From assembly GCF_021535135.1 (NCBI RefSeq), contig NZ_CP091036.1, forward strand, positions 3,038,001-3,102,000: a stretch of DNA of 64,000 bases, given 5' to 3'. A program made the position numbers and the translations under genes. Below are positions 49,425-60,364 of this stretch, piece after piece (within the stretch, counting starts at the first letter, position 1; each line of letters opens with the position of its first letter). The notes beneath the pieces are model-generated. The model had not been told where the DNA came from, did no database searches, and saw nothing but the letters and a program-made list of their open reading frames with translations. This stretch comes from Antarcticibacterium sp. 1MA-6-2 (lineage in GTDB: Bacteria; Bacteroidota; Bacteroidia; Flavobacteriales; Flavobacteriaceae).

Positions 49425-49991
49425 CTATTTTTCAAAGAAATACGTTTTATTCGGTGTAATGCAATAATTCATAGGTATATCGCTATTTAAAAGGCCGGGA
49501 ATCTCCTCTTCGGCTTCAAAAAGTGACAGGCCAATCTTAATTACATCGTTCCGGCAGGAGGACAGGAAAATATCGTAAAAACCTTTTCCATAACCTACCC
49601 GATGACCTGCCAGGTCAAAAGCCATAAGCGGTACAAAGATAAGGTCGATTTTAGAGGCAGGAATCTCGATCCCGTCTACTGGTTCAGGGATGTTCCATTC
49701 ATTTTTCTTAATTACCGTAGAGTCAGTAAGAAGGTAATTTGTGAGCTCCCGTGTTGTGAAATTACTTTTGGAAAGAACAATATTCTTGTCTTTTCCCTGT
49801 AAGATGTGCAGCAGTGGCTCTGTATCTATCTCTTTTTTTTCTGAAATGCTCAGGAAAAGATGATAAAAGCTGTAATTCCAGATTGGAAGTTCTAAAAGCC
49901 TGTTGGCGATCTCCAAACTTTTTTCCTCAATTTGAGAATTACTTAATTCATTTCTTAAAGCTGAATATTTTTGTCTCAATTTATCCTTCAT
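49425..49991 (-). CDS. 5-formyltetrahydrofolate cyclo-ligase
   Basis: 188 residues from the ATG at 49991 (MKDKLRQKYSALRNEL). The longer frame from 50066 would run 76 bp into the AstE-like gene. Signature GYGKGFYDIFL and PLMAFDLAGHRVGYGKG are those of 5-FCL. It recycles 5-formyl-THF to methenyl-THF. The start overlaps the upstream gene's end by 11 bp, so it is in the same operon as the RimK cluster. Confidence 0.88.
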   Translation of the reverse strand: MKDKLRQKYSALRNELSNSQIEEKSLEIANRLLELPIWNYSFYHLFLSISEKKEIDTEPLLHILQGKDKNIVLSKSNFTTRELTNYLLTDSTVIKKNEWNIPEPVDGIEIPASKIDLIFVPLMAFDLAGHRVGYGKGFYDIFLSSCRNDVIKIGLSLFEAEEEIPGLLNSDIPMNYCITPNKTYFFEK

Positions 49992-50979
49992 CAGCTTCTT
50001 CTTTGGGTCGTGCAGGTGTTGAAAGATGAAATATCGCATCTCCCTGATAGACAATGGGCGATTCATTTACGTTAATGATAAATCCCTCGTGTGGCGCAAT
50101 CACCTTGTGGCGAAACTTTCCGTAGGGATCTGTAATAGTGGCAATATATTCCCCTCTTTCTACCCGTCTTCCACACTCAATTTTCACGTGGAGGAGGCCG
50201 CTGTATTTCGCGCGCATCCAGGTGCTGTTTTCTATTATATTAGTTTGGGTAGGAGGATCTTCAATTTCAAATCGAGGTTTTAACATCCCCAAATGTTTTA
50301 AAATGCGCATAGTTCCTTCCACTCCCAGCCGTGCGATTTCCCTGTTGCTATCCATTGACTTTCCGCCTTCAAAGAGCAAAACCATTTTCCCTAATTTGTA
50401 ACAGGTTTCCCGGTAAGATTTTCCTATAGTTTTGGAATATATGGTGAAAGGCGCGTTAAAAATATGAGCAAATTTCATACTTTTTTCGTCTCCTTTAAGC
50501 ACCCGAACCTGCGCAACATTAAACCTACTGGCACCGCTTATGTGAAAATCAAGACAAAAGTCGGCTACCGGAAGTATCTTTTTAACAAACTGGAAAGCAA
50601 ATCTGCTGGCAAGGGAGCCATTTTTTGTTCCCGGAAAAACCCTGTTCAAATCCCTGCCATCGGGAAATTCCCTTTTCATATTAAGAAATCCGAATACGTT
50701 GACTACGGGAATACAAATAATTGTTCCTTTAACAGGTTTGTTTATATTTTTTGAAATTACCTGTCTTACGATCTCTACCCCATTAATTTCATCCCCGTGA
50801 ATTCCAGCAGTAAGCAGAACCACAGGTCCGGGTTTTTTAGATCTTTCAATGATAACAGGCACCTCGACAGAGGTAGTTGTATATAGTTTAGCCATGTTAA
50901 GGTTAATCACGGCACCCGTTCCCGGAAGAACTTTTTTACCTAAGATTTCAAGAACATTGTTCTTGTCTATATGAGCCAT
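49981..50979 (-). CDS. Succinylglutamate desuccinylase/aspartoacylase-like M14 metallohydrolase
   Basis: 332 residues. Zinc-binding GIHGDEINGVE (H and E ligands) near the N-terminus and DFHISGASRF with the third histidine. A C-terminal beta barrel (ATITDPYGKFRHKVIAPHEG) follows, as in COG3608 proteins. It sits 3 bp after rimK, so the two are co-expressed. In many Bacteroidota a COG3608 protein, RimK and a retropepsin-like protein form a set; a role in hydrolysing or editing glutamate-type ligation products is possible but unproven. Confidence 0.82.
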   Translation of the reverse strand: MAHIDKNNVLEILGKKVLPGTGAVINLNMAKLYTTTSVEVPVIIERSKKPGPVVLLTAGIHGDEINGVEIVRQVISKNINKPVKGTIICIPVVNVFGFLNMKREFPDGRDLNRVFPGTKNGSLASRFAFQFVKKILPVADFCLDFHISGASRFNVAQVRVLKGDEKSMKFAHIFNAPFTIYSKTIGKSYRETCYKLGKMVLLFEGGKSMDSNREIARLGVEGTMRILKHLGMLKPRFEIEDPPTQTNIIENSTWMRAKYSGLLHVKIECGRRVERGEYIATITDPYGKFRHKVIAPHEGFIINVNESPIVYQGDAIFHLSTPARPKEEADEG

Positions 50980-50982
50980 AGG

Positions 50983-51854
50983 CTAAACATTTCTTTCAAT
51001 ATATCGAATGATGGTTTTGGCAATATCCTTCCCGGTTGCTGCTTCAATTCCTTCGAGGCCGGGCGAGGAATTTACTTCCAGGATTAGTGGACCTCTTGAA
51101 CTTTGAAGCATATCTACCCCTGCAACACCAAGACCCATAGATTTTGCAGCCTTTATTGCAGCATTTTCCTCATCGTCTGTAAGTTCTATAACGCTGGCCG
51201 TTCCTCCGCGGTGTAAATTAGACCGGAATTCTCCTTCTTTACCCTGGCGTTTCATTGCGCCCACTACATGGCCATCCACTATAAGTGCGCGAATATCTGC
51301 TCCCCCGGCCTCTTTTATAAACTCCTGAACAATTACCCTGGCCTGTAGCCCGTTAAAAGCTTCAATAACCGATTCGGCAGCGTTTTTAGTTTCAGCAAGT
51401 ACAACTCCCAATCCCTGTGTGCCTTCCAAAAGTTTAATAATTAATGGTGCGCCACCAACATGGTCAATCACTTCTCCCACATCTTTGGAATAATTAGTGA
51501 AGACTGTTTTTGGCAAACCAAGACGGGCCCGGGAAAGTACCTGGAGACTTCTAAGCTTGTCCCTGCTGCGCACAAGTGCCTGAGATTCTGTAGTAGTAAA
51601 TACGCCCATCATTTCAAACTGTCGAACTACTGCAGTCCCATAAAATGTAACCGATGCTCCAATCCTGGGAATTACTGCATCGGTATCAGCTAAGGTCTTC
51701 CCGCGGTAAAATATAGAAGGTTTCTTTTTTCAATTATAAGATCACACTTAAGAGGATCAATAACCTCTACATGGTGGTTTCTTTTTTTAGCAGCTTCGAT
51801 AAGACGCTGTGTGGAATATAAATGACTATTCCTTGATAGAATTTTTATGTTCAT
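50983..51854 (-). CDS. rimK: RimK-type ATP-grasp ligase (frame broken)
   Basis: Starts [20 protein letters not shown] at 51854 and ends at 50983. ATP-grasp motifs: [35 protein letters not shown] and [13 protein letters not shown]. The frame breaks in an A-run at about 51726-51731: six A are read where seven would join DLIIEKKK with [16 protein letters not shown]. Restored length about 290 residues. E. coli RimK adds glutamate to ribosomal protein S6. Its start overlaps the upstream protease-like gene by 29 bp. Confidence 0.87.
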
Positions 51855-52275
51855 TTGTTTTTAAATTAAAGGAAACATCGGTGAGTTCCGGATCTACTAT
51901 AAACTTCTTGGTTAGAAATTTTCTTCCAATTAACACCGGATATCGCATCTCTTGCCGGGCCGACAAAGAAAGTGAAATTTTAAAAATCTTACCGAAAATT
52001 TTTATAGTGGATTGTACCTGATAGCGCTGCTGCATAATTCCATTACTACTGCGTACAAATACCACATCATAATCTTTAAAGATAAATTCTTTCCCGTTAT
52101 AGAGCGGGTGTTCTTCATCTAAAAATGTACAATGTAAAGCGTCTTCCTTTTCAACAATGTTATCACAATGAATGGAAGAAGTGTAGGCCCCGGTATCTAT
52201 TTTAATTGCAACATCTTCAAGGTTCAACAATGGAAAATCTGCTTTATCTACCCTACCTATTACTTTTTTATCCAT
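51826..52275 (-). CDS. Retropepsin-like protein of the RimK cluster (COG4067)
   Basis: 149 residues. [14 protein letters not shown] carries the D-T-G active-site motif of retropepsin-like aspartic proteases, and [11 protein letters not shown] the partner strand (I-G-R). These proteins are often annotated as ATP-dependent zinc proteases, but the visible motif supports an aspartic type. It lies first in the operon with RimK and the M14 hydrolase, and may act on the same modified peptides (inference). Confidence 0.8.
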   Translation of the reverse strand: MDKKVIGRVDKADFPLLNLEDVAIKIDTGAYTSSIHCDNIVEKEDALHCTFLDEEHPLYNGKEFIFKDYDVVFVRSSNGIMQQRYQVQSTIKIFGKIFKISLSLSARQEMRYPVLIGRKFLTKKFIVDPELTDVSFNLKTNEHKNSIKE

Positions 52276-52449
52276 AACTGCAAGATACTAAAATGATTAT
52301 TGGAGTTTTCTTATAGCATCCTTAAAATCCTGAGCTCCCAGATTTTCAGGCCTTTATTGTTACTTCAGGAGGCGCAGAGGACAAAAATTTAACATTTTGT
52401 CGGCTTTCAGGATTTAAGCCTCCCGGGAATATGTAATACCTTTGAATTA

Positions 52450-54244
52450 ATGGAAACACCTGCTTTAAACGTTCAACTTCAAACATTGCCCGAGAATCCC
52501 GGAGTTTACCAATACTACGATAAGAACGGGAAGATCCTTTATGTAGGTAAGGCAAAGAACCTGAAGAAAAGAGTTACTTCCTATTTCACAAAGGGCCACA
52601 CCAGTCACCGCATTGGGGTAATGGTAAAAAAGATTAAAGAGATTAGGCATATTGTCGTAGAGTCTGAGACCGATGCGCTGTTGCTCGAGAATAATCTTAT
52701 TAAAAAGCATCAGCCAAGGTTTAACGTTATGCTTAGGGATGATAAAACCTATCCCTGGATTTGTATTAAGAACGAAAGATTTCCCCGTGTCTTCCCTACC
52801 CGTAGACTGGTAAAGGACGGGAGTGAGTATTATGGCCCCTACACCAGTTTTAAAACAGTCAATACTCTTCTTGACTTAATAAAGGGTCTTTATCCTCTGC
52901 GTACATGTAATTATGATCTTGCTGAAGATAAGATACAGAACGGGAAGTACAGGGTTTGTCTTGAATACCATTTAGGGAATTGCAAAGGCCCCTGCGAGGA
53001 TAAACAATCGGAAGAAGAATACAATCGGAATATTTCTGCTATCAGGGAGATAGTTAAAGGAAATTTTAAAGACTCTCTTAATCAGTTCCGGCAGCAAATG
53101 AAGCAGTATGCTGAAAATATGGAGTTTGAGGAGGCACAACGAATCAAAAACAAAATTGATGTTCTGGAAAATTACCAGTCAAGATCTACTGTTGTTAATC
53201 CTCGTATCAATAATGTAGATGTTTTTTCTATTGTTAGTGATGAAGGTTATGGTTATGTAAATTTTCTGCAAATCTCTCACGGAGCTATAATACGATCCCA
53301 CACGATTGAAATGAAAAAAAAGCTGGATGAGACAGATAAGGAACTTCTTGAATTAGGGATCGTCGAGATAAGGCAAAGGTTTAATTCTAATTCCAGAGAG
53401 ATTTATGTTCCCTTTGACGTTGAAGTAGGAGAGGAGGTAAAAATTATTGTGCCGCAGTTGGGAGATAAAAAGAAGATTGTGGAATTATCACATCGCAATG
53501 CGAGATATTACTTAGCAGGAGCAGTTTAAGCAGATGAAAATTGTAGATCCTGACAGGCATGTGAACCGGATTATGGCACAAATGAAGGAGGATCTAAGGC
53601 TTCATGAAGAGCCACGCCATATAGAATGTTTTGATAATTCTAATATCCAGGGTACTAACCCCGTTGCTGCCTGTGTGGTTTTTAAAAATGGAAAAGCCAG
53701 CAAAAAAGATTACCGTAAGTTCAACATTAAAACAGTGGAGGGTCCAGATGATTTTGCATCTATGGAAGAAGTTGTTTTCCGGAGGTACAAAAGATTATTA
53801 AATGAAGAAGAACCCCTGCCGCAGTTAATTATTGTTGATGGAGGTAAAGGACAGTTATCTTCAGGTGTTAAGGCACTTGAAACTTTGGGTCTACGAGGGA
53901 AAATAGCAATAATAGGTATAGCGAAACGCCTGGAGGAAATATATTATCCCGGGGATTCTATACCCCTCTATCTGGACAAGAAGAGTGAAACCCTGAAGAT
54001 CATTCAGCAATTGCGGAACGAAGCACATAGATTTGGAATTACGTTTCACAGGAATAAACGCAGTAAAACCGCGTTAAATACAGAGTTGGAAGCAATTCCC
54101 GGAATAGGAGATAAAACAGTGGTGGAGCTATTAAAACATTTTCGGTCACTAAAAAGAATAAAAGAAGCAGGAATGGATGAGCTGGCACAGGTGGTAGGAA
54201 CTGCAAAAGCAGGCATAATCTATAAAAATTATAATTCAGAATAA
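52450..54244 (+). CDS. uvrC: UvrABC system protein C (frame broken)
   Basis: Excinuclease subunit. N-terminal GIY-YIG nuclease domain (PGVYQYYDKNGKILYVGKAK), cysteine block YRVCLEYHLGNCKGPC, UVR motif near MEFEEAQRIKNKID, RNase H-like nuclease HIECFDNSNIQGTNPVA with its catalytic acid, and C-terminal HhH (IPGIGDKTVVELLKHF). The break lies at 53511-53520 (CTTAGCAGGA): the first frame ends YYLAGAV and the second gives EQFKQMKIVDPDRHVNR. One base too many. Restored length about 598 residues, normal for UvrC. Confidence 0.9.
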
Positions 54245-56471
54245 ATGAAGAAAATCCTGTTGCTTCTTTTGCTTTTTCCCCTGTTCAATTTTGCCCAGGT
54301 ACAGGAAGATCCTAAGGTAGGGCTGGTTTTAAGCGGAGGTGGGGCAAAGGGCCTGGCTCATATTGGAGCTTTAAAGGTGATTGAAGAAGCAGGAATAAAA
54401 ATAGATTACATTGGCGGTAGTAGTATGGGTGCCATTGTAGGTGCGCTTTATGCATCTGGTTATACAGCTGCCCAGCTCGATTCTCTCTTTCACGAAATTA
54501 ATTTTAATATCCTTCTACAGGATGATATCCCCCGAAGTTCCAAGACTTTTTATGAAAAGGAGGAAACCGAGAAATATGCCCTTACCCTTCCAATTAATAA
54601 TTTTCAGGTGGCATTCCCTTCAGGTTTATCCAAAGGGCAAAATATTTATAACCTCATTTCCCGGCTTACTGTACATCTGGGAGATGTTCGGGATTTTTCG
54701 CAGTTGCCAATTCCGTTCTTTTGTGTAGCATCAAACATTGAAACAGGAGAAGAAGTAATATTAGACAGCGGCTCCCTGGCAAAGGCAGTTTCAGCCAGCG
54801 CTGCAATTCCCTCCTTTTTTCAGCTAAGTACGAATGGACGGTAAAATACTTACTGATGGTGGAGTTACTAATAATTATCCTGTGGAAGAACTTAAAAATC
54901 GGGGAGCAGAAATTGTTATTGGAGTAGATGTTCAGGATACGCTAATGACCCGTGAACAACTTAGAAGTGTCTTCGATATTCTTACTCAAATAAGCAACTT
55001 TAGGACAATTAGTGACATGAAAGATAAAGTGGAACTAACTGAAGTTTATATTAAGCCGGAAATTAGCAAATACAGTGTACTCTCCTTTGAACAGGGGACA
55101 GAGATCATTAAAGCCGGGGAAGAAGCCGCCAGAGAGAAAATGGCAGAATTGGAAAAGATTTCGGCAACACAGGAAGAGAATTATTCTCCCGTAAAGAAGA
55201 GCATAAAACTTGATAATATTAATATTGATGCACTTAGTATGGAAGGTAGCAACACGTATCCCCGGGCATACATTCAGGGTAAGCTTAGGTTGAGATACAA
55301 TTCCCGGTACACTTTAAAAGATCTTAATAAGGGAGTAAATAATCTTGCAGCTACCGGAAATTTTAATAGGATCAATTACAATCTTATTCCCAATGACAGT
55401 ACCTACACCCTGGCATTACAGGTAGAAGAGAGCAGGAGTAAATCTTTTTTAAGACTGGCGCTTCATTACGACGATCTTTATAAAAGTGGTGCCCTTATTA
55501 ACTTTACAAGGAAAAGTAATTTTTTCACCAATGATGTGGCTTCTCTCGATGTTGTTCTGGGAGATAACTTCAGGTATAATTTTCACTATTACATAGATAA
55601 AGGTTATTACTGGAGCGTGGGGGTGAGGTCGCGGTACAGTAGCTTTGACAAAGGAGTGGCATCTGATCTTATTTATGACAGCGAAAAATTACCCGATATT
55701 GGGATCAACAGGATTGAAGTGGATTACCAGGATATCACCAACCAGATATACCTGGAAACGCTTTTTCAGCAAATATTCTCTTTTGGGGTGGGAGTGGAGC
55801 ATAAATTTTTAAAAATAACTTCTGAAACTCTGAGCCCAGTGACCACGCGAGCGTCGAGTCCGGCTGCAGTGTTTGACCACAGCAACTACTACAGCGCCTT
55901 TGGCTTTCTTTTGCTGGACAGCTATGACAACAAATATTTCCCTAACCGGGGAGTTTATTTTGAAGGAAGCACAAACTTATATTTACTTTCCTCCAGGTAT
56001 AAAGAAAATTTCGATGAATTTTCTATAACCAGGGGATCACTGGGATATGTTTTTTCACCTCATTCCAGAATTACCGGAAAAATTTCTTCTGAAGTTGGCT
56101 TTAGAATAGGAACCTATTCCAATAATACCCTCAATTTTTTTCTTGGAGGGTACGGAAATGCTCCTATTAATAATCTCATACCTTTTTATGGATATGATTT
56201 CATAGATATTTCGGGGGATAGTTATATAAAAAGTCTTCTCGAAGTAGATTTTGAATTTTTCCGAAGAAATCATCTTATTGCCAGTGCAAATTTTGCCAAT
56301 GTAGATAACAATCTTTTTGGATCTGGAAACTGGTTAACTTTACCCGAATATTCCGGCTATGCCCTGGGATATGGGCTGGAAACGATTTTTGGTCCTGTGG
56401 AGGTGAAATATTCGTATTCTCCCGAGTTGTCATCCAGCCAATGGTTTTTCAGTTTGGGATTTTGGTTTTAG
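54245..56471 (+). CDS. Patatin-like phospholipase with Omp85-type barrel (frame broken)
   Basis: Signal peptide (ending NFAQ), then the patatin domain with [14 protein letters not shown] (oxyanion), GSSMGA (catalytic serine) and DGG (catalytic aspartate), a POTRA-like region and a C-terminal outer-membrane barrel ending FSLGFWF. This is the PlpD-like type V autotransporter layout used in Bacteroidota. Break at 54824-54828: CTAAG is read, and CTAG gives [20 protein letters not shown]. Restored length about 742 residues. It follows uvrC with no gap. Confidence 0.87.
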
Positions 56472-56627
56472 AGGAAATTAACTTGAAAAGGCCTCTCTAC
56501 ATTTAAACCTTCGTTAAGAGAGATATTGGTTTTAATTATCGATATTTGTGATAATCGAAATATTTTTCAAAAAAAATAAGAATCACTCAGGTTCTGCAGA
56601 ATATTGGAACCCTAAATTATAAAGATT

Positions 56628-57787
56628 ATGCCTTTTTATCACAAATTAGGGAAGATTCCACATAAAAGACATACCGTCTTTAAAAAGCCGAATGGAAGCC
56701 TTTACTATGAGCAGTTATTTGGAACGATAGGCTTTGACGGGATGTATTTAAATATGTATCACGAACACTTACCACTCAGGTAAAAGAGGTCAAAGGCAGT
56801 TATAGTATAAAGCCGAAAATAGCCAAAGAAAACAATATTAAATCATACAGGTTTAGAGGATTTCAAACCGTACCCCATCCCGATTATCTTGAGAGCAGGA
56901 AAGTGGTGCTAACCAACAGCGATTGTGATATTGCCCTTGCCGCTCCACAAGGTTCAACCAGGGAATACTTTTATAAAAATTCAGATGCAGATGAACTCTT
57001 GTTTATTCACAAAGGAAGCGGAAAACTTCGCACCCACCTCGGGAACCTGGATTTCAAATATGGAGATTACCTGTTGATCCCCCCGGGGACGATCTACAAG
57101 ATCGATTTTGATGATGAGGTAAATCGCCTGTTTATCGTAGAATCCAGAAGACCAATATATACTCCGAAACGCTACAGGAACTGGTTTGGCCAGTTGCTGG
57201 AACATTCCCCTTTTTGCGAGCGCGATATTCGCCGACCTTACGAATTGGAAACGAATGATGAAAAAGGAGAGTTTTTAATTAAGGTGAAAAAACAGGGAGA
57301 GATCTTTGATATGATCTATGCAACGCATCCTTTTGATGTAGTTGGGTATGACGGCTACAATTACCCATACGCTTTTTCAATTCACGATTTTGAGCCTATT
57401 ACCGGGAGAATTCATCAACCACCACCTGTACATCAAACCTTTGAGACAGATGCTTTTGTGGTTTGCAGTTTTTGTCCCAGGAAATACGATTATCACCCCG
57501 AAAGTATTCCAGCGCCATATAGTCACAGCAACATTGATAGCGATGAAGTTCTTTATTATGTCGACGGAGATTTTATGAGCCGTAACGATATAGAAGCAGG
57601 TCATATTTCACTACATCCTGCTGGAATACCCCACGGCCCACATCCCGGAGCTGTTGAAAGGAGTATAGGACAGGTAGAGACCGAAGAATTGGCCGTTATG
57701 GTAGATACTTTTAAGCCCCTCAAAGTGACTGAAGAAGCGATGAAAATAGCTGATGAAGAATACCATAAATCCTGGCTTGATCATTAG
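56628..57787 (+). CDS. hmgA: Homogentisate 1,2-dioxygenase (frame broken)
   Basis: Opens the ring of homogentisate in tyrosine degradation. N-terminal GKIPHKRHT, central FDVVGYDGYNYPYAFSIHDF, and the iron-ligand region HPAGIPHGPHPGAVE. The frame breaks at about 56769-56777: HEHLP is followed by a TAA in the first frame, while TQVKEVKGSYSIKPK continues in another; one base is missing (likely CCACT for CCNACT). Restored length about 386 residues. HppD, which makes the substrate, lies 350 bp downstream. Confidence 0.88.
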
Positions 57788-58133
57788 TTGATATCCGTGA
57801 CATCAATTGGAACAAGTATTAAGGATCTAAAAATGTTGAAAGCACGAGAGATTTTATTTGTAAAATGAAATTTACACTGAAAGAAGCTGGTGAAGAAGAT
57901 GATTAATTTTTATACAAGGTGATTACCAGCTATCCAAAAACAGTTTACCTCCTGGTAGGTCAGGAATCTATTGTTAGGATCTTGAAAAAAATGATTAGTT
58001 CCACTGTCAGGTAAATGAATGAGAAAATATGAACGTATCACAAAATATCTTCCTCAAAAAAAGGATTATAAAGAATAAGTATACAACGTGATTAAAATAT
58101 TATCTAATCACTTAATCTTCTAATTAAAACAGC
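57788..58133. other. Gene-free stretch between hmgA and hppD
   Basis: Only mini-frames such as MKFTLKEAGEEDD (57865-57906) are present. It may be the remains of a lost gene, but nothing in it can be identified. A -7-like or terminator element is not clear. Confidence 0.5.
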
Positions 58134-59276
58134 ATGAACACAGATAGCACTTCATTAAAACTAAAAAAAACCGTACAACAGGCTGAAGATTTTCTGCCTT
58201 TGTTGGGGACGGACTTTGTTGAACTTTATGTAGGTAATGCAAAGCAGGCAGCGTTTTATTATCAACAAGCCTGGGGTTTCCAGCTTATGGCATATTCCGG
58301 TTTGGAAACGGGAAGAAAAGACAGTGTATCCTATGTGCTGCAACAAGGAAAAATAAGATTGGTATTAACTTCTCCCTTGCAACCGGGAGGGGCTATAAAT
58401 GAGCATATTAATAAACATGGTGACGGGGTAAAGGTGGTGGCTTTGTGGGTAGATGATGCAAGAAAAAGTTACCAGGAGACGACCCATCGTGGAGCAGAGT
58501 CCTATGTGGAGCCTTATGAAATGAAGGACGAGAATGGAACTGTGGTAATTTCAGGAATCCACACTTATGGAGAAACGGTACATCTTTTTGTGGAGCGCAG
58601 CAATTACAATGGACCATTCCTTCCCGGTTACAGAGCCTACACCCCTAAATTCCAGGTGGAGCCTACGGGATTAAAATATATTGATCATATGGTGGGAAAT
58701 GTAGGCTGGAACGAAATGAACAAATGGTGTGAGTTTTACGCTAAGACTATGGGTTTTGCTCAGCTGGTGTCCTTTGATGATAAAGATATTTCTACAGATT
58801 ATACAGCCTTAATGAGTAAGGTAATGAGTAATGGGAATGGCAGGATCAAATTTCCTATTAATGAACCTGCGGAAGGTAAAAAGAAATCACAGATCGAGGA
58901 ATATATAGATTTTTACAACGGGGCGGGAGTTCAACACATTGCCGTTGCAACCGATAATATTATTGAAACCGTAACGCAATTACGGGATCGCGGAGTGGAA
59001 TTCTTATATGTGCCAGAGATTTATTATGATACAGTGTTGGAAAGAGTGGGAGAGATTGATGAAGATCTTGAGCCTTTAAAAGAGCTTGGTGTTTTGATTG
59101 ACCGTGATGATGAGGGTTACTTATTGCAGATATTTACCAAGCCTGTATTAGATCGTCCTACCATGTTCTTCGAGATCATACAGCGAAAAGGTGCGCAATC
59201 TTTTGGGAAAGGTAATTTTAAAGCTCTTTTTGAAGCAATTGAAAGGGAGCAGGATTTACGGGGTACACTTCAATAA
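58134..59276 (+). CDS. hppD: 4-hydroxyphenylpyruvate dioxygenase
   Basis: 380 residues, converts 4-hydroxyphenylpyruvate to homogentisate. Two vicinal-oxygen-chelate domains. Iron ligands: H in YIDHMVGNVG, H in GVQHIAVATD and E in MFFEIIQRKG. The C-terminal GKGNFKALFEAIEREQ gate helix is complete. Functionally linked to hmgA upstream. Transcription ends at 59464-59496. Confidence 0.95.
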   Translation: MNTDSTSLKLKKTVQQAEDFLPLLGTDFVELYVGNAKQAAFYYQQAWGFQLMAYSGLETGRKDSVSYVLQQGKIRLVLTSPLQPGGAINEHINKHGDGVKVVALWVDDARKSYQETTHRGAESYVEPYEMKDENGTVVISGIHTYGETVHLFVERSNYNGPFLPGYRAYTPKFQVEPTGLKYIDHMVGNVGWNEMNKWCEFYAKTMGFAQLVSFDDKDISTDYTALMSKVMSNGNGRIKFPINEPAEGKKKSQIEEYIDFYNGAGVQHIAVATDNIIETVTQLRDRGVEFLYVPEIYYDTVLERVGEIDEDLEPLKELGVLIDRDDEGYLLQIFTKPVLDRPTMFFEIIQRKGAQSFGKGNFKALFEAIEREQDLRGTLQ

Positions 59277-59463
59277 TCACAAAATATTGAAAACTTCGCT
59301 TAATAAATAAAAATAAATAGCTTAAGATGACATATTTTTAGTTAAACTTAAAATTTTGTTAGGAAATAACCTTAAGTTATGGGACTTTTGCACCGAATTT
59401 TGGAGTGGTTACCAAATGTTTAATTTTTTTCATAATTTAAGTTTTAGTTGGTTAATAAGATAA

Positions 59464-59496
59464 AAACCCCGTCATTAATTTGATGGGGTTTTTTGT
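59464..59496 (+). terminator. hppD Rho-independent terminator
   Basis: AAACCCCGTCA / TGATGGGGTTT arms followed by a T run. The rest of the 59277-59576 gap shows no gene. Confidence 0.88.
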
Positions 59497-59576
59497 TTTT
59501 TTACATTTGGAATAGAAATTGTAATTCTTACAAATAGATGGGCCAAATGTGATAAGCCTCTATTAAATTTTGATAT

Positions 59577-60353
59577 ATGAAAAACGGGATTACTATAATT
59601 TCACTTCTACTATTACTTCTTCCTTTTCAAATTTTTTCTCAGCAGGCTTTTGACCATGGGGAATGGTTTAAGTTTCGGGTTCATTACGGTCCTATAAATG
59701 CGGGCTATGCAACTCTAAATGTAAAGGAGACCAACTTTAATAATAAAAAAGTATTCCACGTTGTAGGAAAAGGTAAATCATCAGGTATGCTCCACCTGGT
59801 ATTTAAAGTTGAAGATAATTATGAAAGTTATATAGATGCAAATAACGGTTTGCCATACAGGTTTATTCGTCAAATTGATGAAGGTGGCTATACTAAAGAT
59901 CTTCAAATAGATTTTAATCAGTCTCAAAATAAAGCTTTTGTATTTGATCGTAAGAATAATGAGAATCATAATTATTCGACTCCGGATAATGTTCATGATA
60001 TGCTTTCAGCTTTTTATTACCTCCGCAATGATTTAAACGAAAAAGCTTTAATTCCTGGGCAGGAGTATAACCTCAATATGTTTTACGATAAAGAACATCA
60101 CGAGTTCAAGTTAAAGTTCCTGGGAAAGGAGGTTATTAAGACAAAATTTGGTAAAATTGCCACTTTAAAATTCCGGCCCTACGTTTTGGCAGGAAGAGTG
60201 TTTGAGGAGAAGGAAAGCCTTACTTTTTGGGTGAGTGACGATTTAAATAAAATGCCTGTAAAGATAAGTGCAAACCTGGCTGTAGGTTCTCTTAATGCCA
60301 GCCTGGATGAATTTAAAGGTTTAAAACATCCTCTGCAGATAATATACGATTAA
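59577..60353 (+). CDS. DUF3108 secreted protein
   Basis: 258 residues with a signal peptide (ending QIFSQ). The mature part starts with WFKFRVHYGPINAGYATLNV and contains the DUF3108 core VHDMLSAFYYLRN and TFWVSDDLNKMPVKI. Homologues are probably periplasmic or lipid-interacting proteins of unknown role. It is 11 bp upstream of the tryptophan dioxygenase gene, a neighbourhood conserved in flavobacteria. Confidence 0.8.
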   Translation: MKNGITIISLLLLLLPFQIFSQQAFDHGEWFKFRVHYGPINAGYATLNVKETNFNNKKVFHVVGKGKSSGMLHLVFKVEDNYESYIDANNGLPYRFIRQIDEGGYTKDLQIDFNQSQNKAFVFDRKNNENHNYSTPDNVHDMLSAFYYLRNDLNEKALIPGQEYNLNMFYDKEHHEFKLKFLGKEVIKTKFGKIATLKFRPYVLAGRVFEEKESLTFWVSDDLNKMPVKISANLAVGSLNASLDEFKGLKHPLQIIYD

Positions 60354-60364
60354 AGTTAGATTGA

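Noticed and set aside
57865-57906. Mini-gene MKFTLKEAGEEDD
   Set aside because: Too short, no conserved continuation in any frame.
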